A stretch of 64,000 nt of DNA from Desulforamulus putei DSM 12395 (GTDB lineage: Bacteria > Bacillota > Desulfotomaculia > Desulfotomaculales > Desulfotomaculaceae), in contig NZ_FQUY01000001.1 of the NCBI RefSeq assembly GCF_900129195.1, forward strand, positions 124,001-188,000, in the 5' to 3' direction. The notes beneath the pieces were generated by a model. That model worked only from the letters and a program-made list of their open reading frames with translations. It made no database searches and was not told the origin of the DNA. Below are positions 28,119 through 37,026 of the stretch, piece after piece. How positions within the stretch are numbered: the stretch's first letter is position 1; every line of letters begins with the position of its first letter. The translations under genes and the position numbers were made by a program.

Positions 28119-28146
28119 AAAAAGTCACCTGAAAGGGTGACTTTTT
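28119..28146. terminator. Bidirectional terminator between convergent genes
   Basis: Perfect arms AAAAAGTCACC (28119-28129) and GGTGACTTTTT (28136-28146) give a T-tract on either strand. It closes the flavoprotein gene (plus) and the SpoIIE-type phosphatase gene (minus). Confidence 0.85.
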
Positions 28147-28178
28147 ATCATGCAGGCGGGGTCAACCCCTGGGATTTT

Positions 28179-29330
28179 TTAAAAATATTCCTCTGTGATA
28201 TCTTTTCCTTGATCACGCAGGGTCTTGATCATGTCTTTGATGACGTGGTGTTTATAGGCATAGATGGCCGGCCCATCGTTGCATGCCAGGGCATCATTTT
28301 TGGCCAGGCCCACCATGAAGTGAATGCTGTCCGCTTTTTTCAGCAGGGCTGCCAAACGGCTGGCCCCGTCTCTGGCATTTTTTAATTGCTTTAAATCGGT
28401 ATTTGCCTTAATATGTTCCAGCGTTTGCACCAGGGTAACAGCTCCTTCTGTCACCAGGTCAATCCCCGGCAACATGCCCACAGGGGGGACCCCTTCGGCC
28501 ACGGAGGACAGGTCAATAAAGACTTTGCGCCCCAAGACCCGGCCCACAATTTCCCCGGTGGTACCACCGCAGACCACCCTGGCGCCGGGAGCTTCCATGA
28601 GTTTTCGCACCACCAGCCGGTCGTCTTCTTTCCTTTGGGGCGGGCCGATCAGCATGGTGACGTGCATCGGCCGGCGCACCTTGACCACCACGACGGTTAC
28701 GTCATCCCCCGGTTTTTCACCGTATAAGGTATTGCAAAGACCGGCAATTTCCTCGGCCCAATCCTGGGCGCTTTTATCCTCGGCATAGGAATCCTCAATA
28801 AAGCTACCGATTCTTTTCCAGTCCCAGCTTACATTCATACGGCCGTTGGTGCCGGCGTTTAATACTCCGTCGGAGGTTAACACCAGCCAGTCCTGATCGT
28901 CCACTTCAAAATCATACTCGAAGATTTTCTTGCCGGCGATCAGTTGCTCCACCCGCCGGGGTGTAAACAGTTTGTTCCTGTTGCCGATGAATACGCCGGG
29001 GTTATCATACTCCACCAGATAAAGTTTACCGTTATTTTGAATATGCAAAATGGAGAAGGTGCTGTAGGCGGCATTAATTGTCTTGTCGATGGGAAGGGTC
29101 CTTGCCACAGTGTCGATGACTTCATCGATGTCAGCGCCCTGCCGCAGCATCGTGGCAGCGGTTTTTGTGGTTAGGCGGGAAAGGATGTTGGCTTTGACGC
29201 CGCTGCCCAGGCCGTCGGACACCACCACCAGGTCGGCCTGGCCGGTGCGCACGATTTCCACACTGTCGCCGCACAACTCTTCTCCATACTTTTTTAGCTG
29301 GGCCACGCCAATGTCTAAACAGATTTTCAC
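28179..29330 (-). CDS. SpoIIE/PP2C-type phosphatase paired with the hydrogenase-like sensor
   Basis: About 383 residues. The start is taken at GTG 29330, nine bases after GAGGA; a GTG three codons upstream sits on the ribosome site. Residues 5-225 are a SpoIIE-like PP2C domain: ADLVVVSDGLGSG, WLVLTSDGVLN and KPGDDVTVVVVKV carry the metal-binding aspartates. The C-terminal 150 residues (PGARVVCGGTTGEIVGRVLG) form a domain commonly seen only on phosphatases that accompany group C hydrogenases. It lies seven bases downstream of the hydrogenase gene. Likely role: dephosphorylating a regulator in response to the redox or hydrogen signal sensed by the partner. Confidence 0.87.
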   Translation of the reverse strand: MKICLDIGVAQLKKYGEELCGDSVEIVRTGQADLVVVSDGLGSGVKANILSRLTTKTAATMLRQGADIDEVIDTVARTLPIDKTINAAYSTFSILHIQNNGKLYLVEYDNPGVFIGNRNKLFTPRRVEQLIAGKKIFEYDFEVDDQDWLVLTSDGVLNAGTNGRMNVSWDWKRIGSFIEDSYAEDKSAQDWAEEIAGLCNTLYGEKPGDDVTVVVVKVRRPMHVTMLIGPPQRKEDDRLVVRKLMEAPGARVVCGGTTGEIVGRVLGRKVFIDLSSVAEGVPPVGMLPGIDLVTEGAVTLVQTLEHIKANTDLKQLKNARDGASRLAALLKKADSIHFMVGLAKNDALACNDGPAIYAYKHHVIKDMIKTLRDQGKDITEEYF

Positions 29331-29345
29331 AGGCGGCACTCCTCT

Positions 29346-31070
29346 CTAAAGGGTATCCTGCCGCATCAATTTAATCAGTTTACCCAGTTGAACCTTGGTT
29401 TCTGCGGTGGCCTCTCCCAGCAGCCCGGCGATTTCCTGGGCCACCATCATTTGTTTTTCGATGACTTCCTGGGCCTGCTGGATGGTCTGGCTCTTAATCA
29501 GTTCGTACTGCTCCTTCCGGCGGTTTTCAGAGGTAATATCCACAAAGATCCCCACCACCGCATCGGTCCCTTTCACCGGGAAGATAATCTCCCTGGTGAT
29601 AATGCCCAGTTCCGGGTAAGTGCCGGTGGTATTGATCATTTCGCCGCTCTGGATTACCTTCAGGAAATTGGTGGCGGGCATAAGGGCTAGAATTCTTTGG
29701 CCCACCACTTCCGAGGCGGAACATTGAAACAATTTTTCTGCTGCCGGGTTAATTTCCAGGATATCAAGGTTCTTACCAACCACGATAATGGCGTTGGGCA
29801 TGGCTGAAATGATCAGGTTAGACATGGATTCCGCCCGTTTTCTCATATAGGGAATGCACATTTCCACCTCTGCCTTACCCTGGTAAACCGCCACCGCCTT
29901 ATCCCGACAGGAGTCGTAACCGCAATTGCCGCAGTTAAATTCCTGGTCCGGCGTATGCTTGCCGGTGCGGGCCAGGATGGCTTTGATTTCCGCTTCCGTG
30001 GGGATGGGGAGGGTTACTTTTCGATTGGTGAAACTGCGGGAAAGATCGATTTCCGGTAACTTATATTCATCTATTTCAAAGGCACACTCACCGGATGAGT
30101 TATAATATTCCAGCAGCTTGCGCTGCCGTATGAAGAGGCTTTCTTCCAGGCAGAGGGAGAGGGGGCCGTTAATGCAGCCGCCCTTACAGGCCCACAGCTC
30201 CATCAACTTGGGTGGGTTGATAATTTCATTGTTGGATAAATGCTTAATAAATTCGATACAGCTATCCAGTCCCGACATGGTGATAAAGCTTTCCCCGGCT
30301 TCCCTCAGCTCATCCGCCACCGTCCAAATCATACCGCCCTCCACCGGGTAGATCCGGTTGTGACAGGGGGAAAATTTATGAAATCCCGAAGGGGAGAGGT
30401 TGTCAACGTCAATTCCCTTGTCCTGCACCCAATCCCAGAATTCGTTAAAACCCAGGAAATAATCAACGGTATCTTGCAGCCCCAGGAGCTGCGCCTCGTC
30501 CCGCTTGGCCGCGCAGGGGCCGATGTATACCACCCTGGCATAGGGGTTAATGGATTTAATGACCCTGCCATGGGCCACCATGGGTGAAACAACCGGCGCC
30601 AGCATGGGGATCAACTCGGGATAATGCCGCTCGATGAGATTGACCACCACCGGGCAGTAACTGACGATCATCGGCTTCTCAAAACCCAGCTCTAAATATT
30701 TTTGGGTCACCAAACCGGCCCCAATGGAAGTTTCCTGGACCTCCGCAAAGCCCAGTTCCTGCAACAGGGTTGGTAATATATCCGGGTTTTTCAAGGGCAG
30801 CGCGCTGACAAAGGAGGCTGCCACCACGGCCACCACCGGGGTCCCTTCGGAAATCAACTGCTGTACCTGTTTTAAATCAGAGACCGGTCTCCTGGCCCGT
30901 TGGGGACAGGCTAAAATACACTGGCCGCAGTGGACGCAAAGTTCATCGATCACCTGGGCGTGCAGCCTGCCTTTGGCGCCGTTGGAATTCATACGGATGG
31001 CTTTTAAATGGCAGATTTTTACACAACGATAGCAGTCACGGCACTTGGCTCCGGTATAAATTAACCCCAT
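29346..31070 (-). CDS. Sensory-type [FeFe]-hydrogenase homologue with PAS domain (HydS-like)
   Basis: About 574 residues from ATG 31070 (GAGGTG upstream); an in-frame GTG is two codons earlier. Order: two 4Fe-4S ferredoxin motifs (CRDCYRCVKIC and CVHCGQCILAC), hydrogenase large domain, a four-Cys cluster (CGNCGYDSC...C), then PAS (MPNAIIVVGKNLDILEINPAAEKLF) and a short coiled region. H-cluster motifs: L1 is VSYCP instead of TSCCP, so the proton-relay Cys is replaced by Tyr140 while the cluster ligand Cys141 remains; L2 is GPCAAKRDE; L3 is ACKGGC. This points to a sensor, not a fast catalyst, signalling to the adjacent SpoIIE phosphatase. Confidence 0.85.
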   Translation of the reverse strand: MGLIYTGAKCRDCYRCVKICHLKAIRMNSNGAKGRLHAQVIDELCVHCGQCILACPQRARRPVSDLKQVQQLISEGTPVVAVVAASFVSALPLKNPDILPTLLQELGFAEVQETSIGAGLVTQKYLELGFEKPMIVSYCPVVVNLIERHYPELIPMLAPVVSPMVAHGRVIKSINPYARVVYIGPCAAKRDEAQLLGLQDTVDYFLGFNEFWDWVQDKGIDVDNLSPSGFHKFSPCHNRIYPVEGGMIWTVADELREAGESFITMSGLDSCIEFIKHLSNNEIINPPKLMELWACKGGCINGPLSLCLEESLFIRQRKLLEYYNSSGECAFEIDEYKLPEIDLSRSFTNRKVTLPIPTEAEIKAILARTGKHTPDQEFNCGNCGYDSCRDKAVAVYQGKAEVEMCIPYMRKRAESMSNLIISAMPNAIIVVGKNLDILEINPAAEKLFQCSASEVVGQRILALMPATNFLKVIQSGEMINTTGTYPELGIITREIIFPVKGTDAVVGIFVDITSENRRKEQYELIKSQTIQQAQEVIEKQMMVAQEIAGLLGEATAETKVQLGKLIKLMRQDTL

Positions 31071-31268
31071 GGTCACACCTCGCTTTTCGGGTATGCTTTT
31101 ATTATTAATGATTTATTCAATTTTGGAAAGTGTATTTCCTTTTGAAAGATAGAATATAACAAACAAAAGATCTTGCTGTATCTTACCTTGAATGGCATGC
31201 CGGCGGACGTGGTCTTTGAATAGAGGGATGGCCATGGATGAGGCGGAGCTTTGTAAAAAAAGTGGGTT

Positions 31269-31943
31269 TTATAAATCGTGGCGGAAAACGCTAATGCAAT
31301 ATCTGGTTCCTTGCGGAGGTAAAACAAATCCCCGTCCGGTAGACGGGGATTGCGTATTGTGCAACGGTTTCTTACCGTCGCCGTATAAATAGTGATAGAC
31401 CTTGTAGTTCCAGAGGACCCGGCGTATGTATTGCCTGGTTTCCAGAAAGGGAATCTGGTCAATGGTTTTGCGTTCACCGGTCCAGTGCTGCTCATTCAAC
31501 CAGTTTCTTACGTTGCCCCGGCCGGCGTTATAGGCGGCGATGGCCAGCACCGGGTCCCCTTTAAACTCATCGAATAAATCCGCAAGATACCATGTGCCCA
31601 GACTGATACTGGTTTCCGGGTTAAAGAGTTTCTCCGGGGGGACAGGACCGCCGCCCATTTGCTGGGAGATCCAATTGGCGGTGTCCGGCATAATCTGCAT
31701 CAGCCCTCTGGCTCCCTTGGGGGAAGCGGCCCGGGCGTTAAAATTGCTTTCGGTCTTAATCACAGCGGCCACCAGCAGGGGGTCCAACTTGTTGACTTCA
31801 GCATAGTGATAAACTAATTCCTGGTGTTGAAAGGGATACCACCAGCGGCCGATTTCCCGGTAGTTAAACCACAGCAAAACCAGTACGATAAGCAGCAGGA
31901 GCCTTCTTTTAATACCCCTGGTTTTTTTTCGTCGTAAGATCAA
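31269..31943 (-). CDS. Lytic murein transglycosylase (Slt-like), with altered 3' end
   Basis: About 225 residues. TTG 31943 is eight bases after GCAGGAG. An N-terminal anchor (LLLLIVLVLLWF) precedes the GEWL/SLT domain: AAVIKTESNFN with catalytic Glu, SPKGARGLMQIMP, ISLGTWYLADL and AIAAYNAGRGNV. It cleaves peptidoglycan glycan strands. The last 25-30 codons run through a strong hairpin terminator (31327-31351), which is unusual. Another frame has TAA at 31374-31372 just before the hairpin, so a recent frameshift may have extended the protein. Confidence 0.87.
   Translation of the reverse strand: MILRRKKTRGIKRRLLLLIVLVLLWFNYREIGRWWYPFQHQELVYHYAEVNKLDPLLVAAVIKTESNFNARAASPKGARGLMQIMPDTANWISQQMGGGPVPPEKLFNPETSISLGTWYLADLFDEFKGDPVLAIAAYNAGRGNVRNWLNEQHWTGERKTIDQIPFLETRQYIRRVLWNYKVYHYLYGDGKKPLHNTQSPSTGRGFVLPPQGTRYCISVFRHDL
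31318..31352 (-). terminator. Terminator embedded in the transglycosylase 3' coding end
   Basis: Ten-base arms AATCCCCGTC and GACGGGGATT (31327-31336 and 31342-31351) with a five-base loop, followed on the minus strand by TTTGTTTT. It lies about 50 bases before the annotated stop. Confidence 0.7.
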
Positions 31944-32000
31944 TACAATCACTCCTGCTATCAAGGGTCTCTTAACAAAATATATGCCAATAAATGTAAA

Positions 32001-32600
32001 TCAATGATTGGCATGAAGGGCTTGCCATATTTCTTGCACTTGCCTTTTTAGTTCCTCCGGTGAGCCGGTATTATTGATGACCACATGGGCAAACCTCTTT
32101 TTTTCTTCCTGGGGCATCTGGCTGGCGATTCTTTCCCGGGCCTGTTCAGGTGAAATCTTGTCCCGTGCCATCAGGCGCCGAAGCTGTACCTCCGGGTCCA
32201 CGGTAACCAGCCAGACCTGGTCCACCTTTTTGTGCCAGCCAACTTCAATCAGTAAGGGAACTTCCAGTACCAGTATGCCACCGGGATCGGCCTTTGTAAA
32301 AGCATTTATTTCCCGGTTAATTTCCTCTTCAATCCGAGGGTGTGTAATTTTCTCCAGCCTGTCCCTGGCCGCGGCATCATGAAAGATGATGGAGGCCATT
32401 TTTTGGCGGTTGAGCGTTCCATCATCGTGTAAAATACCCGGTCCAAAGGAGTCAACAATCTCCTTCAGGGCCGGGGTATTGGGTAAAACCACCTGCCGGG
32501 CCACCTGGTCCGCGTTAATGACTTTAGCGCCCAGTTCCCTTAAGTATTTTGCCACAGTGCTCTTACCGCTGGCGATATTTCCTGTTAAGCCGATAATCAT
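32001..32600 (-). CDS. coaE: Dephospho-CoA kinase
   Basis: 199 residues from ATG 32600, nine bases after AAGGAG. IIGLTGNIASGKSTV is the P-loop; VINADQVAR, LEVPLLIE and WLVTVDPEVQLRRLMARD are family landmarks. It phosphorylates the 3'-OH of dephospho-CoA, the last step of coenzyme A synthesis in the cytosol. Length is normal. It is in a reverse-strand run with ytaF, mutM and polA, an order known in Firmicutes. Confidence 0.95.
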   Translation of the reverse strand: MIIGLTGNIASGKSTVAKYLRELGAKVINADQVARQVVLPNTPALKEIVDSFGPGILHDDGTLNRQKMASIIFHDAAARDRLEKITHPRIEEEINREINAFTKADPGGILVLEVPLLIEVGWHKKVDQVWLVTVDPEVQLRRLMARDKISPEQARERIASQMPQEEKKRFAHVVINNTGSPEELKRQVQEIWQALHANH

Positions 32601-32624
32601 GAACGACAACTCCTTGCCCCACTG

Positions 32625-33269
32625 CTATCGAATTTTTAAAATACCCATGGCAATCAAAATACAACCGGGCAGCATGGCGATCTGACGGCCAATGCCGGTG
32701 CAGGCAAAGTATTTGCCCAGTAGCAGCCCTGCATAGGTAAGGAGAATATGACCAATGCCCACCACGGCTGCGGTCAGGATGGGACTGAAACCAAACATGG
32801 AGACAGCAAAACCGGCGCCAAAGGCGTCCATGGCCAGGGCGGCGCCCAGTAACAGGGCCTCCCGGGCGGAAATAACACCGGACCGGTCCAGGTCTGCCAT
32901 GGAAGGTTCGCGCAGCACCTGAATGACCAAACCCATGGATTTAATCCGGATTTGCATTACAGTCCGTTCAAGTTCCCGGCCATCTTCCCGGTCTTCCCGC
33001 CTGGCCTCTCGAATGGATTGGACTAAGATCCAGATGCCCACCAGGAGTAAAAGAATGCCGCCCAGCCTGTGGGCAAAGCCTGGCGAAATAAGTTGTGCCA
33101 CCATGCGGCCTGCCGTCATGGAAAACACAACCGTTAAAACAGACATACCGCTGATGATCATGAGAGATGAAAACGGGATGCGAATTTTCCGGATCCCATA
33201 GGCCACCCCGGTGCCCAGGGCATCCATGTTTAATGCCAGGGCAAAGGCAACCAGCGTCAGTAATTCCAT
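32625..33269 (-). CDS. ytaF: Sporulation membrane protein YtaF (MntP/LysE-like fold)
   Basis: 214 residues from ATG 33269 after GGGGGGAAAG. There are six hydrophobic segments: ALALNMDALGTGVAYG opens, and the second half repeats the pattern as ALAMDAFGAGFAVS, an internal duplication like MntP manganese exporters. A charged loop of about 55 residues with many Arg/Glu links the halves. The B. subtilis homologue is expressed during sporulation; its substrate is unknown. It is located 24 bases upstream of coaE. Confidence 0.87.
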   Translation of the reverse strand: MELLTLVAFALALNMDALGTGVAYGIRKIRIPFSSLMIISGMSVLTVVFSMTAGRMVAQLISPGFAHRLGGILLLLVGIWILVQSIREARREDREDGRELERTVMQIRIKSMGLVIQVLREPSMADLDRSGVISAREALLLGAALAMDAFGAGFAVSMFGFSPILTAAVVGIGHILLTYAGLLLGKYFACTGIGRQIAMLPGCILIAMGILKIR

Positions 33270-33339
33270 GTCTTTCCCCCCACTCGACATTGTCTTTCAT
33301 CTACAGTCTATGAGGGGAATGACACAGGAGTGCTTTCCA

Positions 33340-34173
33340 CTATTTTGGTTTTTGACAGGACGGACAATAGTAGGAACTTCGCCCGGCCACTTTTATACGC
33401 TCAATGGGTCGGCCGCAATGGGAACAGGGAAGGCCTTCCCGGTTATAAACCTTGAGGTGATGCTGAAAACTTCCCGCACGGCCTTCACCGTCCACATAAT
33501 CCCGGAAGGAAGTTCCCCGGTGTTTGATGCCCCCGGCAATGACTTCAATGATGGCCTTGTGCAGGCCGGCGGCTTCCCGGGTTGTTAAATCAGGGGCCAG
33601 GCGTTCCGGGTGAATTTTGGCGCGGAAAAGGGCCTCATCGGCATATATATTGCCCAGACCGGCCACAAAACACTGGTCCAGCAGCAGGGACTTAATGCGG
33701 GTCCGGCGGCGCCGCAGCTCCTTCTTTAAAAATTCCCGGGTAAATTCCTTGTCCAGGGGTTCCGGACCTAAATCTCTAATGCCGGGCAGTGCGGATACTT
33801 CGGCGGTGGGCGCCAGCTGCAGCCGTCCGAAGCGGCGGGTATCGGCAAACCTTAAATGTTTCCCGTTATCCAGGTGGAAAATCACGTGGGTATGTTTCTC
33901 CACGGGCAGATCCGCCTCACAGTAAATCAGGCGCCCGGTCATGCGGAGGTGAATCACCAGGGTGAGGCCGTCGCTTAAATGAATAAGCAGGTATTTGCCA
34001 CGGCGGCCAAGTTTCTTTTGAAATTGCTTACCGGTAATCTGTTCAATAAACTGATCCGGTTTGGGAAAACGGATGACTTCCGGCTTAAACAGGTCCACGG
34101 CGGTAATGGTAAGGCCGGACAGCTTTTGCTCCAGGGAACGGACCACGGTTTCTACCTCTGGCAGTTCAGGCAA
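33340..34173 (-). CDS. mutM: Formamidopyrimidine-DNA glycosylase
   Basis: 277 residues from TTG 34173, so mature Pro2-Glu3 form the catalytic PELPEVE start. HLRMTGRL, LGNIYADEALF and a C-terminal zinc finger (CSHCGRPI then YYCPSCQ) are intact. It removes 8-oxoguanine and formamidopyrimidines from DNA and cuts the abasic site. It is directly downstream of polA, linking repair excision and gap filling in one transcript. Confidence 0.96.
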   Translation of the reverse strand: MPELPEVETVVRSLEQKLSGLTITAVDLFKPEVIRFPKPDQFIEQITGKQFQKKLGRRGKYLLIHLSDGLTLVIHLRMTGRLIYCEADLPVEKHTHVIFHLDNGKHLRFADTRRFGRLQLAPTAEVSALPGIRDLGPEPLDKEFTREFLKKELRRRRTRIKSLLLDQCFVAGLGNIYADEALFRAKIHPERLAPDLTTREAAGLHKAIIEVIAGGIKHRGTSFRDYVDGEGRAGSFQHHLKVYNREGLPCSHCGRPIERIKVAGRSSYYCPSCQKPK

Positions 34174-34205
34174 CCGGTGAACACCTCCATCACACAGGGA
34201 AAGGG

Positions 34206-36863
34206 TTAAATGGGTTTTGTTTCATACCAATTGGGTCCCAGTTTTATATCAACCACTAAAGGAACATCCAGGGTCAAAGCATTTTGCATGCAGTCTCGCA
34301 CCAGCACGATGAGGGGCTCAATTTCCGCTTCCGGGGCGTCAAAGATGAGTTCGTCGTGCACCTGCAGCACCATTTGAGTGGCGAAATCACGTTCCTTAAG
34401 TTCTTTACTGATTTTCACCATGGCCAGCTTGATGATATCGGCGGCGCTGCCCTGGATGGGAGTGTTCATAGCCGCCCGTTCGCCAAAGTTGCGAATGTTG
34501 AAATTCTTGCTGAACAACTCAGGCAGGTAGCGGCGGCGGTTGAGCAGGGTGGTGACATAGCCCCGTTCTCTGGCTTCCCGAATAACCCGGTCAATATAAT
34601 GCCGCACGCCGGGGCAGCGGGCAAAAAAGTTTTCAATATAACTTTTGGCTTCCTGACGGCTTACCTTGAGGTCCCGGGCCAGGCCGAAGTCACTGATGCC
34701 GTAAACAATCCCGAAGTTTACGGCTTTGGCACGGTTACGCATCTCCGGTGTTACCTGGTCCAAGGGCACTCCAAAGACCTCGGAGGCCGTGCGGGTGTGA
34801 ATATCCTGGCCCTGCCGGAAGGCATCCAGGAAACTCTTATCCTGGGACATATGGGCCAGAATTCTTAATTCAATTTGGGAGTAATCCGCCGTAAGTATCA
34901 GGTTGCCCTTTTGCCGGGGAATAAAAACCTTACGGATGCGCCGGCCGGATGCCAACCGGATGGGAATGTTTTGTAAATTGGGCTCCGCACTGGACAACCT
35001 GCCGGTGGCTGTTACCGTTTGGTGGAAGGTAGAGTGCAAGCAACCCGTCTGCGGGTCCACCAGCGCTGCCAGGCCATCGGCATAGGTGGATTTTAATTTC
35101 GCCATCTGGCGGTACTGTAAAAGAAGATCTACTATCTCATGTTCTTCCGCCAGTTTTTCCAGCACTTCCGCATCGGTGGAATAACCGGTCCTGGTTTTTT
35201 TATAGACCGGCAGCTTCAATTTATCAAACAGGATCTGTCCCAATTGCTTGGGGGAATTAATATTAAAGTTTTCGCCAGCCAGTTCATGTATTTTAGCTGC
35301 CAGGGCTTCGGTACTGTGGTGCAGTTCGGCGGATATTTCCTTCAGTTCCTGCTTGTCAACCGCAACCCCGGCCATTTCCATTTCGGCCAGCACGGCAACC
35401 AGGGGCAACTCCACCTCAATGAAGAGCCTGTCTTCTTCCCTTTGTACCAGTTTTTTGAACAGTTCCTCCGTCAGGCGAAGAATGGCCTCTGCCCTGGCGG
35501 CCATGGCCGTTTCTCCCTCCGGAGGCAAAACAATCCCCAGGTGTTCCAGGGCGATGTCGGTTAAATCGTAATGGGAGGCCGCAGGGTTGAGCAGGTAGGC
35601 CGCCACCATGGTATCAAAGGCCAGACCCTGCAGTTTGATTCCATGGTGATGCAGCAGCCAGATGGCGTCCTTGGCATCGTGAAAATATTTTTTGATGGCC
35701 TCATTTTCACAGAGGGCCTTGAGAGCACTTAAACTCCCGTGGGAGGAGTCATCTCCCGGTTTGACGGTGAGCAGGTACACATCTTGGCCGGGCACTGCCA
35801 GGTAAACCGCCCTGATTCCCTTCCCCCGGACCCCGTCCAGGAAAACTGCTGCCCTGCCGGCATGGCTGGCCTGCACCAGTACTTCATCAAAGTCTTCCTG
35901 ACTGGTAACGGTTTGGTAACCTGCTTGATAGGTTTCCAGGGGCGGCAGGTCACTTTCGAATTTTTTCTTGCCTTCCCTGGACGACTTGGCGGTTCCCTGT
36001 TCAGAGGTAAGTTGTTTGATTAAACTTTTAAATTCCAGTTCCTTAAAGATTTCCAAAAGCCTTTGATGGTCCGGGCCCCGCCAGGAGCATTGTGATAAGT
36101 CCAGTTCCATGGGCACATCCCGGATAATGGTGGCCAGTTTCTTGGAAAGGATGGCCTGATCCTCCTTACCCCGCAGAAGCTTCTGGAATCTGGGGGGGAG
36201 GTGTTCGATTTTTTCAATAATCCCTTCCACCGACCCGTAATCTTTGAGCAGCGCTACGGCGGTTTTTTCACCGATGCCCGGGACTCCCGGGATATTGTCC
36301 GACGGGTCTCCCTGGAGTCCCTTCAAGTCCACGATTTGGCCGGGGGTCACACCAAACCTGTCCCAAACCTTTCCTTCATCGAAAAGCTCAATTTCCGTAA
36401 TGCCCTTCCGGGTGAGCATCACTCTGGTTTTGGGTGAAACCAACTGCAGGGCATCCCTGTCGCCGGTCAGGATCAATATGTTCAGCCCGCTGGCTTCCGC
36501 CTGGTTGACGATGGTGCCGATTAAATCGTCCGCTTCATATCCTTCCAGTTCAAAGTAGGGGATACGCATGGCTTTAAGAATCTCTTTGGCCAGGATGAAT
36601 TGGGGCCGCAGTTCATCCGGCGTGGCTTTGCGGGTACCTTTATAGTCGGCAAAATCCTGGTGACGAAAAGTAACCTTGCCTTTATCAAAGGCCACAGCCA
36701 CCAGGCCGGGATCTTGCTCCTTAAGGACCTTTAAAATCATATTGGTAAAACCGTAGACGGCGTTGGTAATAACCCCTTGACTGTTGGACAGCAGGGGAAT
36801 GGCATGAAAGGCCCTGTGAATCAGGCTGTTGCCATCGATAACAATCAACGTATCCAAGGACAA
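34206..36863 (-). CDS. polA: DNA polymerase I
   Basis: 885 residues. I choose TTG 36863, eight bases after AAGGAAGG; a GTG three codons earlier lies on that ribosome site. The N-terminal 5' nuclease (IDGNSLIHRAFHA, YEADDLIGTI, GDRDALQLV) spans about 1-290. A degenerate 3'-5' exonuclease region spans about 320-470. The polymerase domain ends the protein with YSQIELRILAHMS, RNRAKAVNFGIVYG and QVHDELIFDAP. The proofreading acidic residues are not obvious, as in many Firmicutes. It fills gaps in repair and processes Okazaki fragments. Confidence 0.96.
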   Translation of the reverse strand: MSLDTLIVIDGNSLIHRAFHAIPLLSNSQGVITNAVYGFTNMILKVLKEQDPGLVAVAFDKGKVTFRHQDFADYKGTRKATPDELRPQFILAKEILKAMRIPYFELEGYEADDLIGTIVNQAEASGLNILILTGDRDALQLVSPKTRVMLTRKGITEIELFDEGKVWDRFGVTPGQIVDLKGLQGDPSDNIPGVPGIGEKTAVALLKDYGSVEGIIEKIEHLPPRFQKLLRGKEDQAILSKKLATIIRDVPMELDLSQCSWRGPDHQRLLEIFKELEFKSLIKQLTSEQGTAKSSREGKKKFESDLPPLETYQAGYQTVTSQEDFDEVLVQASHAGRAAVFLDGVRGKGIRAVYLAVPGQDVYLLTVKPGDDSSHGSLSALKALCENEAIKKYFHDAKDAIWLLHHHGIKLQGLAFDTMVAAYLLNPAASHYDLTDIALEHLGIVLPPEGETAMAARAEAILRLTEELFKKLVQREEDRLFIEVELPLVAVLAEMEMAGVAVDKQELKEISAELHHSTEALAAKIHELAGENFNINSPKQLGQILFDKLKLPVYKKTRTGYSTDAEVLEKLAEEHEIVDLLLQYRQMAKLKSTYADGLAALVDPQTGCLHSTFHQTVTATGRLSSAEPNLQNIPIRLASGRRIRKVFIPRQKGNLILTADYSQIELRILAHMSQDKSFLDAFRQGQDIHTRTASEVFGVPLDQVTPEMRNRAKAVNFGIVYGISDFGLARDLKVSRQEAKSYIENFFARCPGVRHYIDRVIREARERGYVTTLLNRRRYLPELFSKNFNIRNFGERAAMNTPIQGSAADIIKLAMVKISKELKERDFATQMVLQVHDELIFDAPEAEIEPLIVLVRDCMQNALTLDVPLVVDIKLGPNWYETKPI

Positions 36864-37026
36864 AGTAAGCACCTTCCTTATTTAGCATCTTTAGTATTTT
36901 CAGCAGGCATGCGCAAAATACCTTCAGGCATTGTAAATTTACCTCCGGATTGTCACCAAAGGAAGGACTTTACAAAGTCCTCTCGAATTTATCAAAGATA
37001 TTATTAAAACGTTATGAGGTGATCAA

